Shown here: positions 33,930-44,838 of the stretch, piece after piece
Position numbering within the stretch: position 1 is the stretch's first letter
Layout: every line of letters begins with the position of its first letter
NCBI GenBank assembly: GCA_020080175.1
Contig: JAGHQL010000010.1
Span: 124,001 to 188,000, forward strand
Length of the DNA stretch: 64,000 nt
From: Glutinoglossum americanum
Lineage: Eukaryota; Ascomycota; Geoglossomycetes; Geoglossales; Geoglossaceae
Reading direction: 5' to 3'
The notes under the pieces: generated by a model
What the model saw: the letters and a program-made list of their open reading frames with translations, nothing else
What the model was told of the DNA's origin: nothing
The model's database searches: none
Program-made: the position numbers and the translations under genes

Positions 33930-34690
33930 CAGGCATGGAGCATATTGCCCCCTCCCCGGATTGTCTTTACACAGCCTATGAAGAAGCCTGCAATGCTCTT
34001 AGGAGCCATGGTATGCAGCATAAGCTATGGCTTCGTTCTTAAGCGGAGCAAACCTTACAATTCTGATGTCAAAACACGATATTACTACCACTGCGATCGA
34101 TTTAGAGAGTACTAGTCAAGAGCAAGGACTCTGAGCATAAGCACGTGCTTAATAGGATGCCCCCTTTTAAGCTTGTCATATTCAAGGGCAAGAACGACGA
34201 CTGGTTGTGCAAAGTCTCTTCTTTGCCCACCAGAAGCTGATCGAGCTGCTGCTTTCGAATCCCGACATCCTGCTGATAGACTGTACGTACTGATCCAACA
34301 AGTACAAGCTTCCACTGTTGCACATACTAGGCTGTACCAATCTACAGGCCTTCTCTGCAGGCTTCTGCTTCCTCCGCAACGAGACACAAGCAGACTACCA
34401 TTGGGCAATATCGAACTTCCTCCCTAAGACGGGAACACCGCAGCCATGCATGTTCATCAGCGACCAGGAGGATGCGTTGAAACCGGCAGCTCACAGTCTG
34501 CTTCCGGGAGTTCCACAGCTCCTGTGCGTGTAGCATATCAACAAGAATGTACAGACAAAAGCCCAACAGATCTGGCGAGATGCTGAAGGTGTGGCAAAAG
34601 AGGAGACAAAAGCAAATCGCCGACACATCGATTCCGACGCACCCTTGCAACTAGCCCTAGAGTTCGGCCGGTATCTTCAGGTGAACCTAT
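33930..34690 (+). pseudogene. Decayed Mutator-like element (MULE) transposase with FAR1-type N-terminus
   Basis: Fragments of one protein are readable in order but in several frames with stop codons between. First comes a FAR1/WRKY-GCM1-like zinc-binding segment (YEEACNALRSHGM, then GFVLKRSKPYNS and TRYYYHCDRF, CLIGCPFKL). Next comes the MULE transposase domain: LLIDCTY-SNKYKLPLLHILGCTN, then GFCFLRNETQADYHWAI, then CMFISDQEDAL (second catalytic Asp region), LLPGVPQLLCV and HINKNVQTK. At least four in-frame stops or frame changes are visible (for example after DRFREY near 34113, inside the DCTY region near 34295, and after LLCV near 34533). Sequence beyond 34690 has no further transposase match. 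This is a class II DNA transposon relic, inactive. Confidence 0.85.
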
Positions 34691-36550
34691 ACAGGCCATA
34701 GCTGTTATTTTGTCTCGTTCTGTGCGATCTACTCTAAGTTAGTATAGCGTGCCATCTCCTTTAGGGTTCGGTCACGTACTGCAGCTTGCGAATGATACAA
34801 ATGCCTATAGTTCTAATCGTATCTCCTCTTATAAAAAACGTAGAACCTGGCCTAAATTTTGATGCCATTAAGGCAGATGATAGATATCTTGAGTAGGTAC
34901 AGCCGTCATTCTCAAATGCTAAGGATCGATCCAAGCGCTCCAGGGTGAGATCTCACGTACTCGGCAGATGATAGTGATATAACTCTGAGTAAGGAGTCAG
35001 TTCTCTGGTTCTACCTTGGCGGAGGAGCACAGAGGGACCTGAATCTGCCGATTAAGGCCAATGAGCGATAAAGCGGGCGCTAGGCAGCATTTCTGCCAGA
35101 ACTGCTATTTTGATATAGCTAAAGTCTTAGCCTGACCCTGTTGTAAATCAAGGAATTTGTACCTAGAATTGAAGCTGTTACTAGCTTGACCTGCTAATGC
35201 AGGCTCGCTATTAGCTTAACAGTAGAGGCTCTACTCTAACCTCTTAGTCCTATAGCCTAACAATACTTGAGCAATCCTGTCATTCTCTCCTCAAGCTGGC
35301 GGCACGACAACCGGAAAGTCTTTCACAACTAAGAGTCTCCCGGTCTCGCAGAAAAGAGGCGCTAAACACCAGGGCATCGGATCCTGCGGCCTCTTGTAGG
35401 TAGCCCAGCTGACTCTCACGACACAGCCTCTGCGATTCTCGAGGGATTCACACCCTAGTTGGAGGATCAGCGGACCTGTCCGAAACGACTCTCATCGTGG
35501 GAGGGCCGGTCCAATGCCCGCTGACGCAATCCAAGTGAACCCCTGAGACATTACACTGCCCGAGCATCGGCCTGCCTTGCCTGCTGAAAGGGAGGCATTC
35601 TATCGTCTAGCTAGGTAATCTCCTTGGTTTGGCGTAGTGACAAGGTTTGCGGCGGCGAAGCTTGAACAGAGGGAGGCCACCTATATCCAACCAGCCCTAT
35701 TCTCCAATTAGATCCGCCCGACCCTGATGTCCTCTATTCCGGGTTGGAAGGTCCGCGATTCCGCCTCACTCGTAGGTCCTGCAGACCCTTGTAGGTAGTC
35801 CCATGAGGTATACCAACCAGGGGCACACACTCCGCCACTCCCGAGGGATTCACGAAGGATCAGTTGAACATTCCCGTGTACTACAGAATGCCCTATTGGA
35901 TGATCAGTCCACCTTCCCTGGTCCCGTTGGCACCCTAGCTTGCTGAAGCAGCTTTGCCTGCCAATAGACCGATAGCTGTGAAGTCTGCCTAGACACGGCA
36001 AAAACATGATCCCGATCCCCAATGTCCGTAGCCATACAGGAAGGCAACCGGCGGCGATGTCCACATCATGCTGCCCCAGCTATTGCCTCTTAGCCCCCAC
36101 TCCTTTGGAAATTGTGCCTTGCTGTGTCCCTTTGAATGCTGGAACCCGTCATTATTTGTCTCTTTCTATATGAGCATCCTTGCCGTTGAGCCGAGCGGAA
36201 AGCTACCTTGTTCACAGGTGTTGCTAACACTATGCCGTATAGCCAATCGTAAAGTCCTCCTTCAGCTAGGCCAAAGGTTCCATATCTCGCGTCAAAGGAT
36301 TAATTCCGGTATTACCATCCGATCACTTGGGAGGGGGAGATGCCACATGCAGTAGCAAGAAAGAATGTATTGTGGAGAGTCTGTAAAATTGTTAGCCTGA
36401 AGTTGTAAGCAATGCTTGTGTGAAGCTGTGGGGTATGCAGAATAACCTCATAATTATAAAAAAAATCCGCTACAACCGTGATAGAGTTCATTGATGAAGT
36501 CGTGGCTCAAGCGGGGATCTCGCCTGAGCCGTGCTCGCGCTGCTCACCCA
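34691..36550. other. Non-coding, AT-rich remainder of the island
   Basis: No gene is supported. Two stretches about 395-402 bp apart share CTTGTAGGTAG (35393 and 35788) and CGAGGGATTCAC (35440 and 35842), so an old direct repeat is likely. The rest looks like degraded transposon sequence. Confidence 0.5.
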
Positions 36551-36632
36551 GGCTCACCCAGCTTACCCGAAACTCACCCAGCTCGTGTGAGCACAGGGCG
36601 GCGTCGCTCACCGGCCCAAACGGGGGTGAGCT
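36525..36632. repeat. Right GTGAGC-rich end block
   Basis: It contains GCTCACCCAGGCTCACCCAG followed by more CTCACCC and GTGAGC words, and is the inverted counterpart of the left block. Confidence 0.7.
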
Positions 36633-36915
36633 TGCTACGGATTTCTGTTATCTTGGCAATGCCGCATTATCAAAGCCTGATAAGAAATATTTTTGTCGCG
36701 GGTCACGTAAGATTGTCTCAATGTCACAACTATCGATCATTCATTGACCACCACTGCTGTCCATGTTTCTCCGCTCACCGCCAACCGCTGCTCTTCAAAC
36801 TACATAGGATGGCAATGAGCGCACGGTAGCATGATTCACTTTCCTAGGCCACACGTGGGTTGACAGATTAGCGACTCTGGGCGCTCCTTGCCACGGACTC
36901 CACTCAACCTCCGTA

Positions 36916-38098
36916 ATGGATGCGGCGGAACAACCTATTGCGGGAACGGTTGAGGAGAGTGGGGCTGCTGCGATGGTCGCTATCGGTGACAGGAAATTGG
37001 TCAATCAGAGCACGGAGGCGCTGAAGGATGTTGTATTCGGTTCGGTAAGTTTCCTATGATGATTTATGGCATATGCAATGGTAGATACTAAGAGAACTCA
37101 ACAGGCAGCCGGCATGGTGGGCAAAGCCATCGAATTCCCCTTTGACACGGTAAAGGTTAGATTACAGTCTCAACCCGACCACCTCCCTCTCCGTTACCTC
37201 GGCCCGATTGACTGCTTTCGCAAATCCTTTCGCGATGATGGTGGTCTGCGAAGCCTCTACCGTGGGATCTCTGCCCCGCTCATGGGTGCTGCGCTTGAAG
37301 CCAGCAGTCTATTCTTCAGTGTTTGTCTCCCCATTCCGATGTGGTGCAATTTAACGCACCAAAGACCAGCAAGCGCTAACATATTCACCGCCGTTACAGT
37401 ATCGTATAGCGCAGTCTCTGCTCGTTTCAGTCTTATACCCAGCTCCAAACGAAACAGCGCCGCTGCCGGCTTTGGGGATCTCCGCTCTGGTTGCCTGTGG
37501 CGGTGCATCTGGGGCATTCACATCCTTCATCCTCACCCCTATAGAACTCATCAAATGCCAAATGCAGGTTCCGGCTGCTGCGTCTCCTGCGCAGCGCCCA
37601 CTCTCAATCATCGCGTCCACTTATCGTCATCACGGTATCCTAGGGTTCTGGCGTGGCCAGCTTGGTACACTTATCCGAGAGACGGGTGGCTCAGCTGCCT
37701 GGTTCGGTAGCTATGAAGGCGTCTCCGCCGCTTTCCGTCACTACCTTCCCCGTAAATCAGTATCATCTGAGAGCCTCTCTGGAGGATTGCCTGGGAATGA
37801 CACCCTGCCATTTTACCAGCAGATGATCGCGGGCGCTTGTGCTGGTGTTGCTTACAACTTTACATTTTACCCCGCCGACACAATTAAGTCTCGCATGCAG
37901 ACCGAAGAGATTGCCGCACTCACAGGGCCGCAGTCCAAGACATCATTCCTGACCGTTGGCAGGACAATATGGCGACTGCAAGGGATAAAAGGGCTTTATC
38001 GTGGATGCGGTATTACGGTCTTTAGAGCAGCTCCGAGCTCGGCATTCATATTTAGCATATATGAAAGCTTGAGGGGTTGGGCGGACCGATCCGTTTGA
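36916..38098 (+). CDS. Mitochondrial carrier, ornithine/arginine type (Ort1/AmcA-like)
   Basis: There are three exons, 36916-37044, 37105-37320 and 37400-38098, with introns of 60 and 79 nt and a product of 347 aa. Three repeats of the carrier signature are present: [20 protein letters not shown] and [10 protein letters not shown], each followed by a G-rich helix region ([26 protein letters not shown]). The third repeat sits in [18 protein letters not shown], close to the fungal mitochondrial ornithine carriers (Arg11/Ort1, AmcA). These export ornithine from the matrix, where it is made, to the cytosol for arginine synthesis. Substrate assignment is by similarity only. The gene lies just beyond the right end of the accessory island, with about 285 bp between the end block and the start codon, and looks unaffected. 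Confidence 0.87.
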
Positions 38099-38363
38099 GA
38101 AGATCAGTTAACGGATCGGGCGTCGTGCATAGCTCTCGAAGTTTCTTGCATTTCTGTACTCAATGAGTGAGCGCTGTGGAACAGCTCTTCTCATTTCACA
38201 TAAAGGGTTTGAATTTTTAGGCATGACAAGGATAAACATAGAAACATAGACATTTCTTTTCCACAGAACCCCGTATTTCGGTATCCAACTTTATTCGCAG
38301 AGCTTTTCGCAATGCAGCTACGCCTTAGGAAAATAGGAATGCCCCGAAATCACGATTCAGCAT

Positions 38364-39303
38364 TCACCACCATAATATAGGGCCTAGCCCAGCAGCGCTC
38401 ATACTTGCCTGTTCCGCCATCGCCGTTAGTCCATGTGAGCATACTTTATTAGGAGAGAAAGTACCTCAATCCCATAGGGACTCCGTCTCTCCCCAACCAC
38501 GAGTGCGCCGTCCACATCCCTTTCCGCAGCCTGCGCGGTTGGGCTTTGGTCATTCCAGTGCTCATTCTCTACTCGAAATCGAACAGTTTCGTTCTTGTCA
38601 AAGTAGAAGAGCTCGCTGTCGGATTGCCAGACCCAGGTTTGTTCAGTGTGATCACTGAAGAGGCATTAGGAAGGGTAGCAAATGAAGGTAGATTCAGTGC
38701 TTACAAATAGGATCCTTCAAAGAGCAGATGAGGGGGCACGAATATATCGTCGAAGAAGTCAAGGCGAACTATAACCTTGTCAAATCTCAGAAGCTAGTAA
38801 TTTGCTCCATTATTGAGGATGCAAGCATACTTTTTATGCCGTGTTGAGACGCGGAGCTAATCTTTCCTAGCAATATCTCACCCTTGAAAGGGCGAAAGAC
38901 AACCATGCGGAACTCGACTTTGGACAAACACTTTCATTAGTGAACGGCAAGTAGCTGGTACTAAGCATGCCATAAGCGTACCGTTCACGTGCACAATGCC
39001 AGTTCCATGCCCGATAAGGGCATCAGAACTCTTGTAGAGATCCCACATGCAGATGCAGAGCCCAAGTTGTTGGATAACCTAGAGAGATTTAGTGAAGAGT
39101 GAAGCAGTGGAGGTTAAGGCAGGGAATAAAAAAAACCTTGTTGGCATATTTCTGATTGATATTATCCTCTAAAGCCTCCGCACTACGTTTCTGAAAGTCC
39201 TCGGGAGTAATCTGGATGAGATCTGAGAGAGTGCTCTGAATGCTGTTAGAATCTATCTGAAGGAGTGCGTCTGATTGGTTGAGATGCTCACCAGGATGAA
39301 CAT
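38364..39303 (-). CDS. RPC25: RNA polymerase III subunit RPC25/RPC8 (RPB7 family)
   Basis: This gene has seven small exons: 39292-39303, 39137-39235, 38982-39078, 38831-38917, 38705-38768, 38465-38654 and 38364-38408. They sum to 594 nt, that is 197 aa, with all introns 50-64 nt. The start is MFIL, then STLSDLIQITPEDF; ALEDNINQKYANKVI and LGLCICMWDLY form the RPB7-type N-terminal domain. The S1-type domain follows with VEFRMVVFRPFKGEILLGKI, IRLDFFDDIFVPPHLL, TEQTWVWQSD and FYFDKNETVRFRVE. The C-terminus is GLGPILWW, matching the GLG...WW end of human RPC8 and yeast Rpc25. The subunit forms the stalk of RNA polymerase III, needed for initiation at tRNA and 5S rRNA genes. The longest single exon is 190 nt, so the gene is easily overlooked. 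It is divergent from the NUFIP1-like gene. Confidence 0.92.
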
Positions 39304-39781
39304 GTTTGATTGATACTGAGAACGATTTTGTGCCAACTATAGAAAACCTCCGACTCTAAATGTAGCCCACTGAGCATGAAGAGAGATCCTGATGAACAAT
39401 ACTGATATTTCCTCCTAATGTGAATGATATTTGTTCGTTCTACCAGTCTAAATAGTTCATCCCTAGCGGACAATCACTCGTAATCGTGCAGCCTTCAGCC
39501 TATGTCTTGAACTTGAGCAAGTATATCTCCACAAATTCATGGCGTGGTATATTTCGGCTTCTCTTTTTGGTGTAGTTCATTATTGAATGTTGAAGATTTT
39601 TGAAGGTTGAAAAGCCTCGGCGCGGAAAATAATCTTTCCGACCAAACTATCATCTCGCCTCTCGCGTGCCTCTATCAGATTGTCCCTTTCCATCGTGCAT
39701 CGACGTCCCTTCGTTTGACCATATCAGGGGCAAAGGGGCTCTGGGAAAAGATGCGGTGAGATATAGGTAATATTTGGGATC
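39304..39781. promoter_or_regulatory. Divergent promoter, RPC25 / NUFIP1-like gene
   Basis: This 478-bp region lies between two start codons of genes for RNA polymerase III and snoRNP assembly. No motif is assigned. Confidence 0.55.
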
Positions 39782-42375
39782 ATGGGGACTCCTAATCCTG
39801 CCTTCGTCTTTCCTCCCCCCCCACCGCCGCCTCCAAGAGCCACGGGGTCTTCGCCTAGTTACCCTACTTATTCACAACCTGCATACCCTCAGGACAATGG
39901 CTACGTGTCGCGTGGGAATCATGGCGGTGGTGGATACCGTGGTAGAGGGAGGGGCGATGGGCATAGAGGACGCGGGAACTATAACCAGAGGGGCCGTGGC
40001 GGCTCTCCAAACCATAACCAGAGTGGCTATTATGCTCCCGGTGGATATCAAGCCCAAGGGCCTTATCCTCCTGCTACAAATGTAGGATATGGGCAGAGCG
40101 GCTACGCACAACAAGGACAGATGACTGGGAATAATAGCTACCCACAACAGTGGCCACAGCATACTGAACCATCGCAGCCACAGATGGGACCACAGTATTA
40201 CCCACCCCCTCCACAAGCCCAGCCCCCTCAATATCAACAACCAGCATCACAGCCACCGCAACCATACTACCCTCAACCACACCCCGCCAGCCTCCACCCG
40301 CCGTTTGCTCAGCAGCCTCCATATATTCCCAGTCCGCAACAGCCTCCCTACAATACACCTCCACAGCAAACGTCCTACCCAAATGTTTACCCTCAACCGT
40401 GGCAACCGCCAGCGCCCCAACAAGGCTGGCAACCGCCTACACAACACTTCCAACAACAATTACCCTTTGGAAATCCAAACCATCAACCTGTGGCAGTGCC
40501 AAGTATTCACGGCAATCCCAACTACATTGACTATACCCAATCTCCTCGCAAACGCGGTGGTGCGTTTTCGAGACCACGCCACTCAGGCTCGCGCTCAAAA
40601 GCTCCACCAGCTGTTCCAAACTTCCTCGCACTGCCCCCTAAACCTCCGCCCCAGGTGTCCCTTGACGGAAGAGGTCCGCTGAAAGGGCAACGCCCAAAAA
40701 AGAAGCGTAAGTTTAACGCCCTGGGACTTACGCCAAAAAAGGAAGAGCATGAGGACACCGAGGAGGAGGATATTGACGAGGAGGCTGCTGTTAGTCAGAC
40801 TCTTGGGCAGAAGGAGTAGGATTTCCCCTCTTTCTCACCTGCCTCATGCCGCGCTCTTGAACTCGACAAAAAAAGAAAGAATAAATGACACTTCCCATCA
40901 TGTGTTGTCCTTCAGATTCTTCCCTGCTCGCCTGCCAGTATCTTTCGCTGCAACGGCTGACTAGTTGTTTTTGAAAGGTTCTCCATCGCCTACGGCGACC
41001 AACAAGTAATCCTTAAATCTAGTGAAGACATTGAGAAATGGATTGAAGAACGCAAGAAGCGTTACCCCACCAAAGCCCGTGTGGAGGAGAAAAAAGCGGA
41101 ATCCAAACGAACGGCTGAAGAAGCTACTGCTGCTAGGAAGAGAGCATCTCGCAAAGCAAAGGAGAAGAGGCGTAAAGAGCGAGAAAAACAGCAAGCGAGG
41201 GAGGACCTAGAGAAGAGGAGGAAGGATAAGAAGGAAAGGGCAGCGAAAAATTTAGCTGCTTTTCTAGAGAAGAAGGCTAGACAGGCAAAGGAGGCTCAGG
41301 ATGCATTGGAGAACGCAGAGACGTCTGCGAGGGACCCGCTAGGTACGGGTAAGAAGCGAAAGAGAGAAGACGGGCAAGACGAAAATGACACACCCGTGGA
41401 TGATAACGCGAATGAAGCGTCCACAACTACTTTGTCTGGTCACTCTTCTGTTGCCGACCTTGAAATATCAGATGACGATACAGGCGAGAGTATGTCTATC
41501 TCGTCAGGCTCCTCTTCCGGCGAATCTTCGTCCGGTTCGTCAGACAGCGACTCTGATCAGCCTGAGGAATCTTCGTCCCGTCCTAAGGGCCCCGTACGTG
41601 TCCCAGCGCCTAAGCGTGAAAGGAAGTCAACCCAGGTCTGCAGACAATTCCGCAGCCATGGGAGTTGCTTCCGCGGTGACCGGTGTCGATTCATACACGA
41701 TATTCCGGGACCTGGTGACGGTAATAACTACAAGAGTAAGAACGCTGTGATTAGGGAAAGGAAAAAAGAGAAAAAGCGTAAGGGAATATACCAGGCGGTT
41801 AGTGACCTCGCTTTTCGACCCTATTACCAATGCAGCCTATTATCTATTAGGGGCAGGCAAATTTTTCAGCATCCTAGCTAACTTCGACCATGTAGCTTGT
41901 GGAAAGCGAAAAAGAGAAGGAGAACATACTCGTCTTGGAAGCGATTAGGTTTCTAGGAAACCATGGAATCCTAGACGTGGATGAAGGCAGCAGTGAGAAC
42001 AGAGACGATGGGGGGCATGAACAAAAGACCCCAGATGCGAAGCCGGAAAATATAGACAATAGCGGTATTTCGGAAAACTGGGATGAGAAAGGCTTACCCG
42101 ACTTAGATGGCCGATTTGAAGAAGGAAATGGTCGAAAAGAGAATCATGCTAAGAAAGACGACCAGGAAGATCATTCTATGGGAAATAGCGCTAGGAGAGA
42201 TGATGAAGGAGATATCGAGACGACCGAATGCGAGGAGGACAAGGCTAATGTTGGAGGAGAGCATCTGAACGAAGACGGCAAGAAGGACGATCTGGCGACT
42301 GAGGAGGTCAAAGGGTATATGGGGGACAATCAACAATATTTAATTGAGGTCGGGAAAGAAGAGGCGCGGGAATAA
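39782..42375 (+). CDS. NUFIP1/Rsa1-like protein with a CCCH zinc finger
   Basis: Exon 1 (39782 to about 40793) encodes a Pro/Gln/Gly-rich low-complexity region with RGG-like repeats (YRGRGRGDGHRGRG), then SPRKRGGAF and a KKKRKFNALGLTPKK segment. Exon 2 (about 40965-41797) has the NUFIP domain (EDIEKWIEERKKRYPTKARVEEK), a long Lys/Arg/Glu helix, a Ser-rich acidic linker and a CCCH zinc finger (VCRQFRSHGSCFRGDRCRFIH). Exon 3 (41896-42375) begins LVESEKEKENILVLEAIRFL, giving GIYQALVESEKE across a clean 98-nt intron. NUFIP1 and yeast Rsa1 hold core proteins during box C/D snoRNP assembly. The exon 1-2 junction is uncertain: exon 1 runs into a stop at 40817, and only weak splice sites restore the frame. 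Confidence 0.85.
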
Positions 42376-43464
42376 AGGCCCGCCAGTATATTTCTTTTCG
42401 AAATTCGTCGATTACGACGCTTGATCGCTGCATAGTTAGAAAGAGGCGCTTAGTTAGCTAACAGGCTGCAATATGAGGAGTTTGTATTTTCTTTTGGCGG
42501 GATTCCGTGCTCGTTAAGCCATGTTTCTCATGTCTAATGTCTACAGAAGAGGTTTGGGTATCTCCCCTGATGAGAGGAGCCAGCCGGCTCTTCCTCCTCT
42601 CCTCTATTGGGCATTGCGGGTTTGTTCTGCTCACATCTTTCGGGGTGAACACCACAAATCAATGCTCGCCCCAAATTCTAGAGGCTCCCCCATCGTCTCG
42701 TGAGCTTTTAAGGACATGGGGATGAGTTCCTAAATACTCTTCAGAGATATCGGGAGCAACGGTAGTGCAATTCATGGGTAGCAAACCTCGCAATTAATAC
42801 TGCGAACTGCACTTTACTAATGGTGCTTGACGAAGCCAAGTGACTGCTTGGTTCGAGTGTAAATGTCAGGTAATGACCTGTAAGGGTTGGGAGGTTGCGC
42901 TTAATATCAGAGCGGGGTATTAGAAGGAAAGGAGGGCGATGGGTCAGTGAGAAGGGCAGAAGTGTGTGTATGCTCGCACCGTCGCTGTCGAAAGACGCAG
43001 TGATGGCAATACTCCAATGAAAGAGCAAATGGGGTTGTGATTTGGGAGAAAGGAAGTGGAGAGCATGGATATAGAAGACTGCATCAGGATGAACAAAATG
43101 GTGGGATAAGCCCAGCTGCTGCTGTGCAGGGAAGCAATAGGGGACAGCGCATCTCGCGAGTTGTGATAGAGTGTATCCGCCTAGTCACCCGGAATGCGCA
43201 CAGTGACGCCTAGGTTGTAGACCCCAGTCAAGATCCTCAGATGGGCGGACGTAGTCGCGCTCATGTGAAATGGTGCAAGGCAACAAGGCAACGGTGGGCA
43301 GGTAACCTAGGAGGTTTGTGTATTGATGACCCGGTAGTGAGTTATCCTTTATGTTAAAGCTATAGAGACATTTTCCGTCGTGGTAGCACATCTTGCACCA
43401 CACCCATGTCTCAGGAAACAGCGGAAACAGCCATCACCGACCCTCCCCAAGAAGCCTGATCAAT
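42376..43464. other. Intergenic, convergent 3' ends
   Basis: This 1.1 kb lies between the NUFIP1-like and RPS15 stops. Small open frames on both strands match nothing, and no gene is supported. Confidence 0.5.
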
Positions 43465-44338
43465 TTACTTGAGAGGGATGAAACGAGAAGAGTGAGTAGC
43501 ACCAATACCGGGTCTGCCGTGCTTAACGGGTTTGCTATGTGAAGTTTATCAGTAGCTATTCGAGGTATGATCTTGCCCATCGGCCACCGAAGATCCGAGG
43601 CAAAGGGGACCTACTAAGAGATCGAGAACTCCCCCAAATAATGGCCCACCATCTCAGGTTTAATCTCTACTTGGTTGAATTCTTTGCCAGAATAGATCCC
43701 AATAACACTTCCAATCATCTCCGGCACCACGATCATGTCACGCAGGTGCGTCTTGACAAGATCTGGCTTCTCATTAGGCTTGGCCTCCTGCTTAGACTTG
43801 CGAAGCTTCTTGATGAGACCCATTGGCTTGCGTTTGAGCCCCCGGTTGAACCGGCGGCGCGCACGTGCGTGAACGACATCCCGGAGTTCTTCGGAGGAGA
43901 GGTCTAATAGCCTGTGTTGTTCAGTTGGCTTAGTATTAGGTTTGGGGGTTTAGGTTGAATATTAAGATCGATAGAGTAGAACTGCAAGAGAAGGCTCACT
44001 GGTCGAGGTCAATTCCGCGGTAAGAGAACTTTCGGAAGGCTCTCTTCTTCTTTATCTCTGCTCATTCACTCAATCAGCATAAATCCTTTTGGTCCATATT
44101 ACGACCATCCTGCATCTCGACCACCACAGCTAATCGTCTTATAGCCCTTCCATCTAAGTAAAGCCGTAGCTCGACATAAACCGCCCTATAGCAGCTGTAG
44201 TAATTCGATCGTAAAAGACTAAACGTACCAGCTGCCTCCTCGGCGTTCTAATAGAAGTAGAATTGTCAGCCCATTATCCTCTCGCAACGTTAGTACATGT
44301 AATATAGAAGACCAGCTTACGTAGGTTTCGTCAACCAT
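43465..44338 (-). CDS. RPS15: Small ribosomal subunit protein uS19 (RPS15)
   Basis: There are five exons: 44321-44338, 44229-44247, 44000-44057, 43615-43911 and 43465-43534, encoding 153 aa. The first two exons are only 18 and 19 nt. The protein reads [20 protein letters not shown] at the start, then [63 protein letters not shown] and the end [19 protein letters not shown]. All are highly conserved uS19 segments. The product sits in the head of the 40S subunit near the decoding centre. Introns are 73-171 nt. The gene is tandem with RPLP2 on the same strand, 500 bp apart. Confidence 0.97.
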
Positions 44339-44838
44339 GGTCACTATGTATAAGAGGAACGAAGAGTAATTGACACAGGTGTGATTGCTACTTCCCTGGT
44401 CTGGCCTTAGCGAGCCTCAATGAGCAAGCGAAATAGCAGTCCGACATGTCTAGGGCTAACCCTCTTATCTAAGCCCCGGGCTAAAATGTTTAAGAATGGC
44501 GAAATTATCTATAAAATTCTCGCCGACCTCAGGCGGTAAAGCACATTTGTGCTTAAGCTCAGAGTAAGGAGTTCTGAGCGTCCAAGAAGTTTGGGAGAAG
44601 CACGACTGTATTCGATTCTACTGCGGCAGCGGTAACGAAGCCATTCATGCTGCATACTACATGGTACGACCATTTAGAAACCCGAGGGCCCCATTGAGTC
44701 AGATTTAGTTATCTTAATTCCTAATTTGCACAGCTTCTCCTGTTCCCAAGTCCTCTCATAACATCCCACTGTTGATACACATCCTACCCTTTCCATGCAA
44801 TCGTAGAAATCGTGAGATGCGAAATGAACAGGGAGAGC
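44339..44838. promoter_or_regulatory. RPS15 promoter region / RPLP2 3' UTR
   Basis: This 500-bp gap has CTAGGGCTAACCCTC at about 44451, a telomere-repeat-like AACCCT/AGGGCT dyad of the sort known from ribosomal protein promoters in fungi. No gene is seen. Confidence 0.4.

Larger units (their letters stand above)
30879..36568. mobile_element. Accessory island with GTGAGC-rich inverted ends (candidate mobile or transposon-derived segment)
   Basis: The left end GGGTGAGCTGGGTGAGCC (30879-30896) and the right end at 36551-36568 are inverted copies with 17 of 18 bases matching. Both ends continue inward with scattered GTGAGC, GAGCTCGCG and similar words. Between them lie a 21-nt repeat array, an intact HET-domain gene, a decayed MULE transposase, and AT-rich sequence without genes. 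Flanking genes (CGR1 and a mitochondrial carrier) are housekeeping. A longer outer inverted match of 11 bases exists at 30827-30837 and 36638-36648. I see no clear target-site duplication, so the exact borders and whether it ever moved as one unit are inference. Confidence 0.45.

Noticed and set aside
39872-40682. Long frames on both strands over the Pro/Gln-rich part of the NUFIP1-like gene
   Set aside because: They are shadows of the low-complexity coding sequence.
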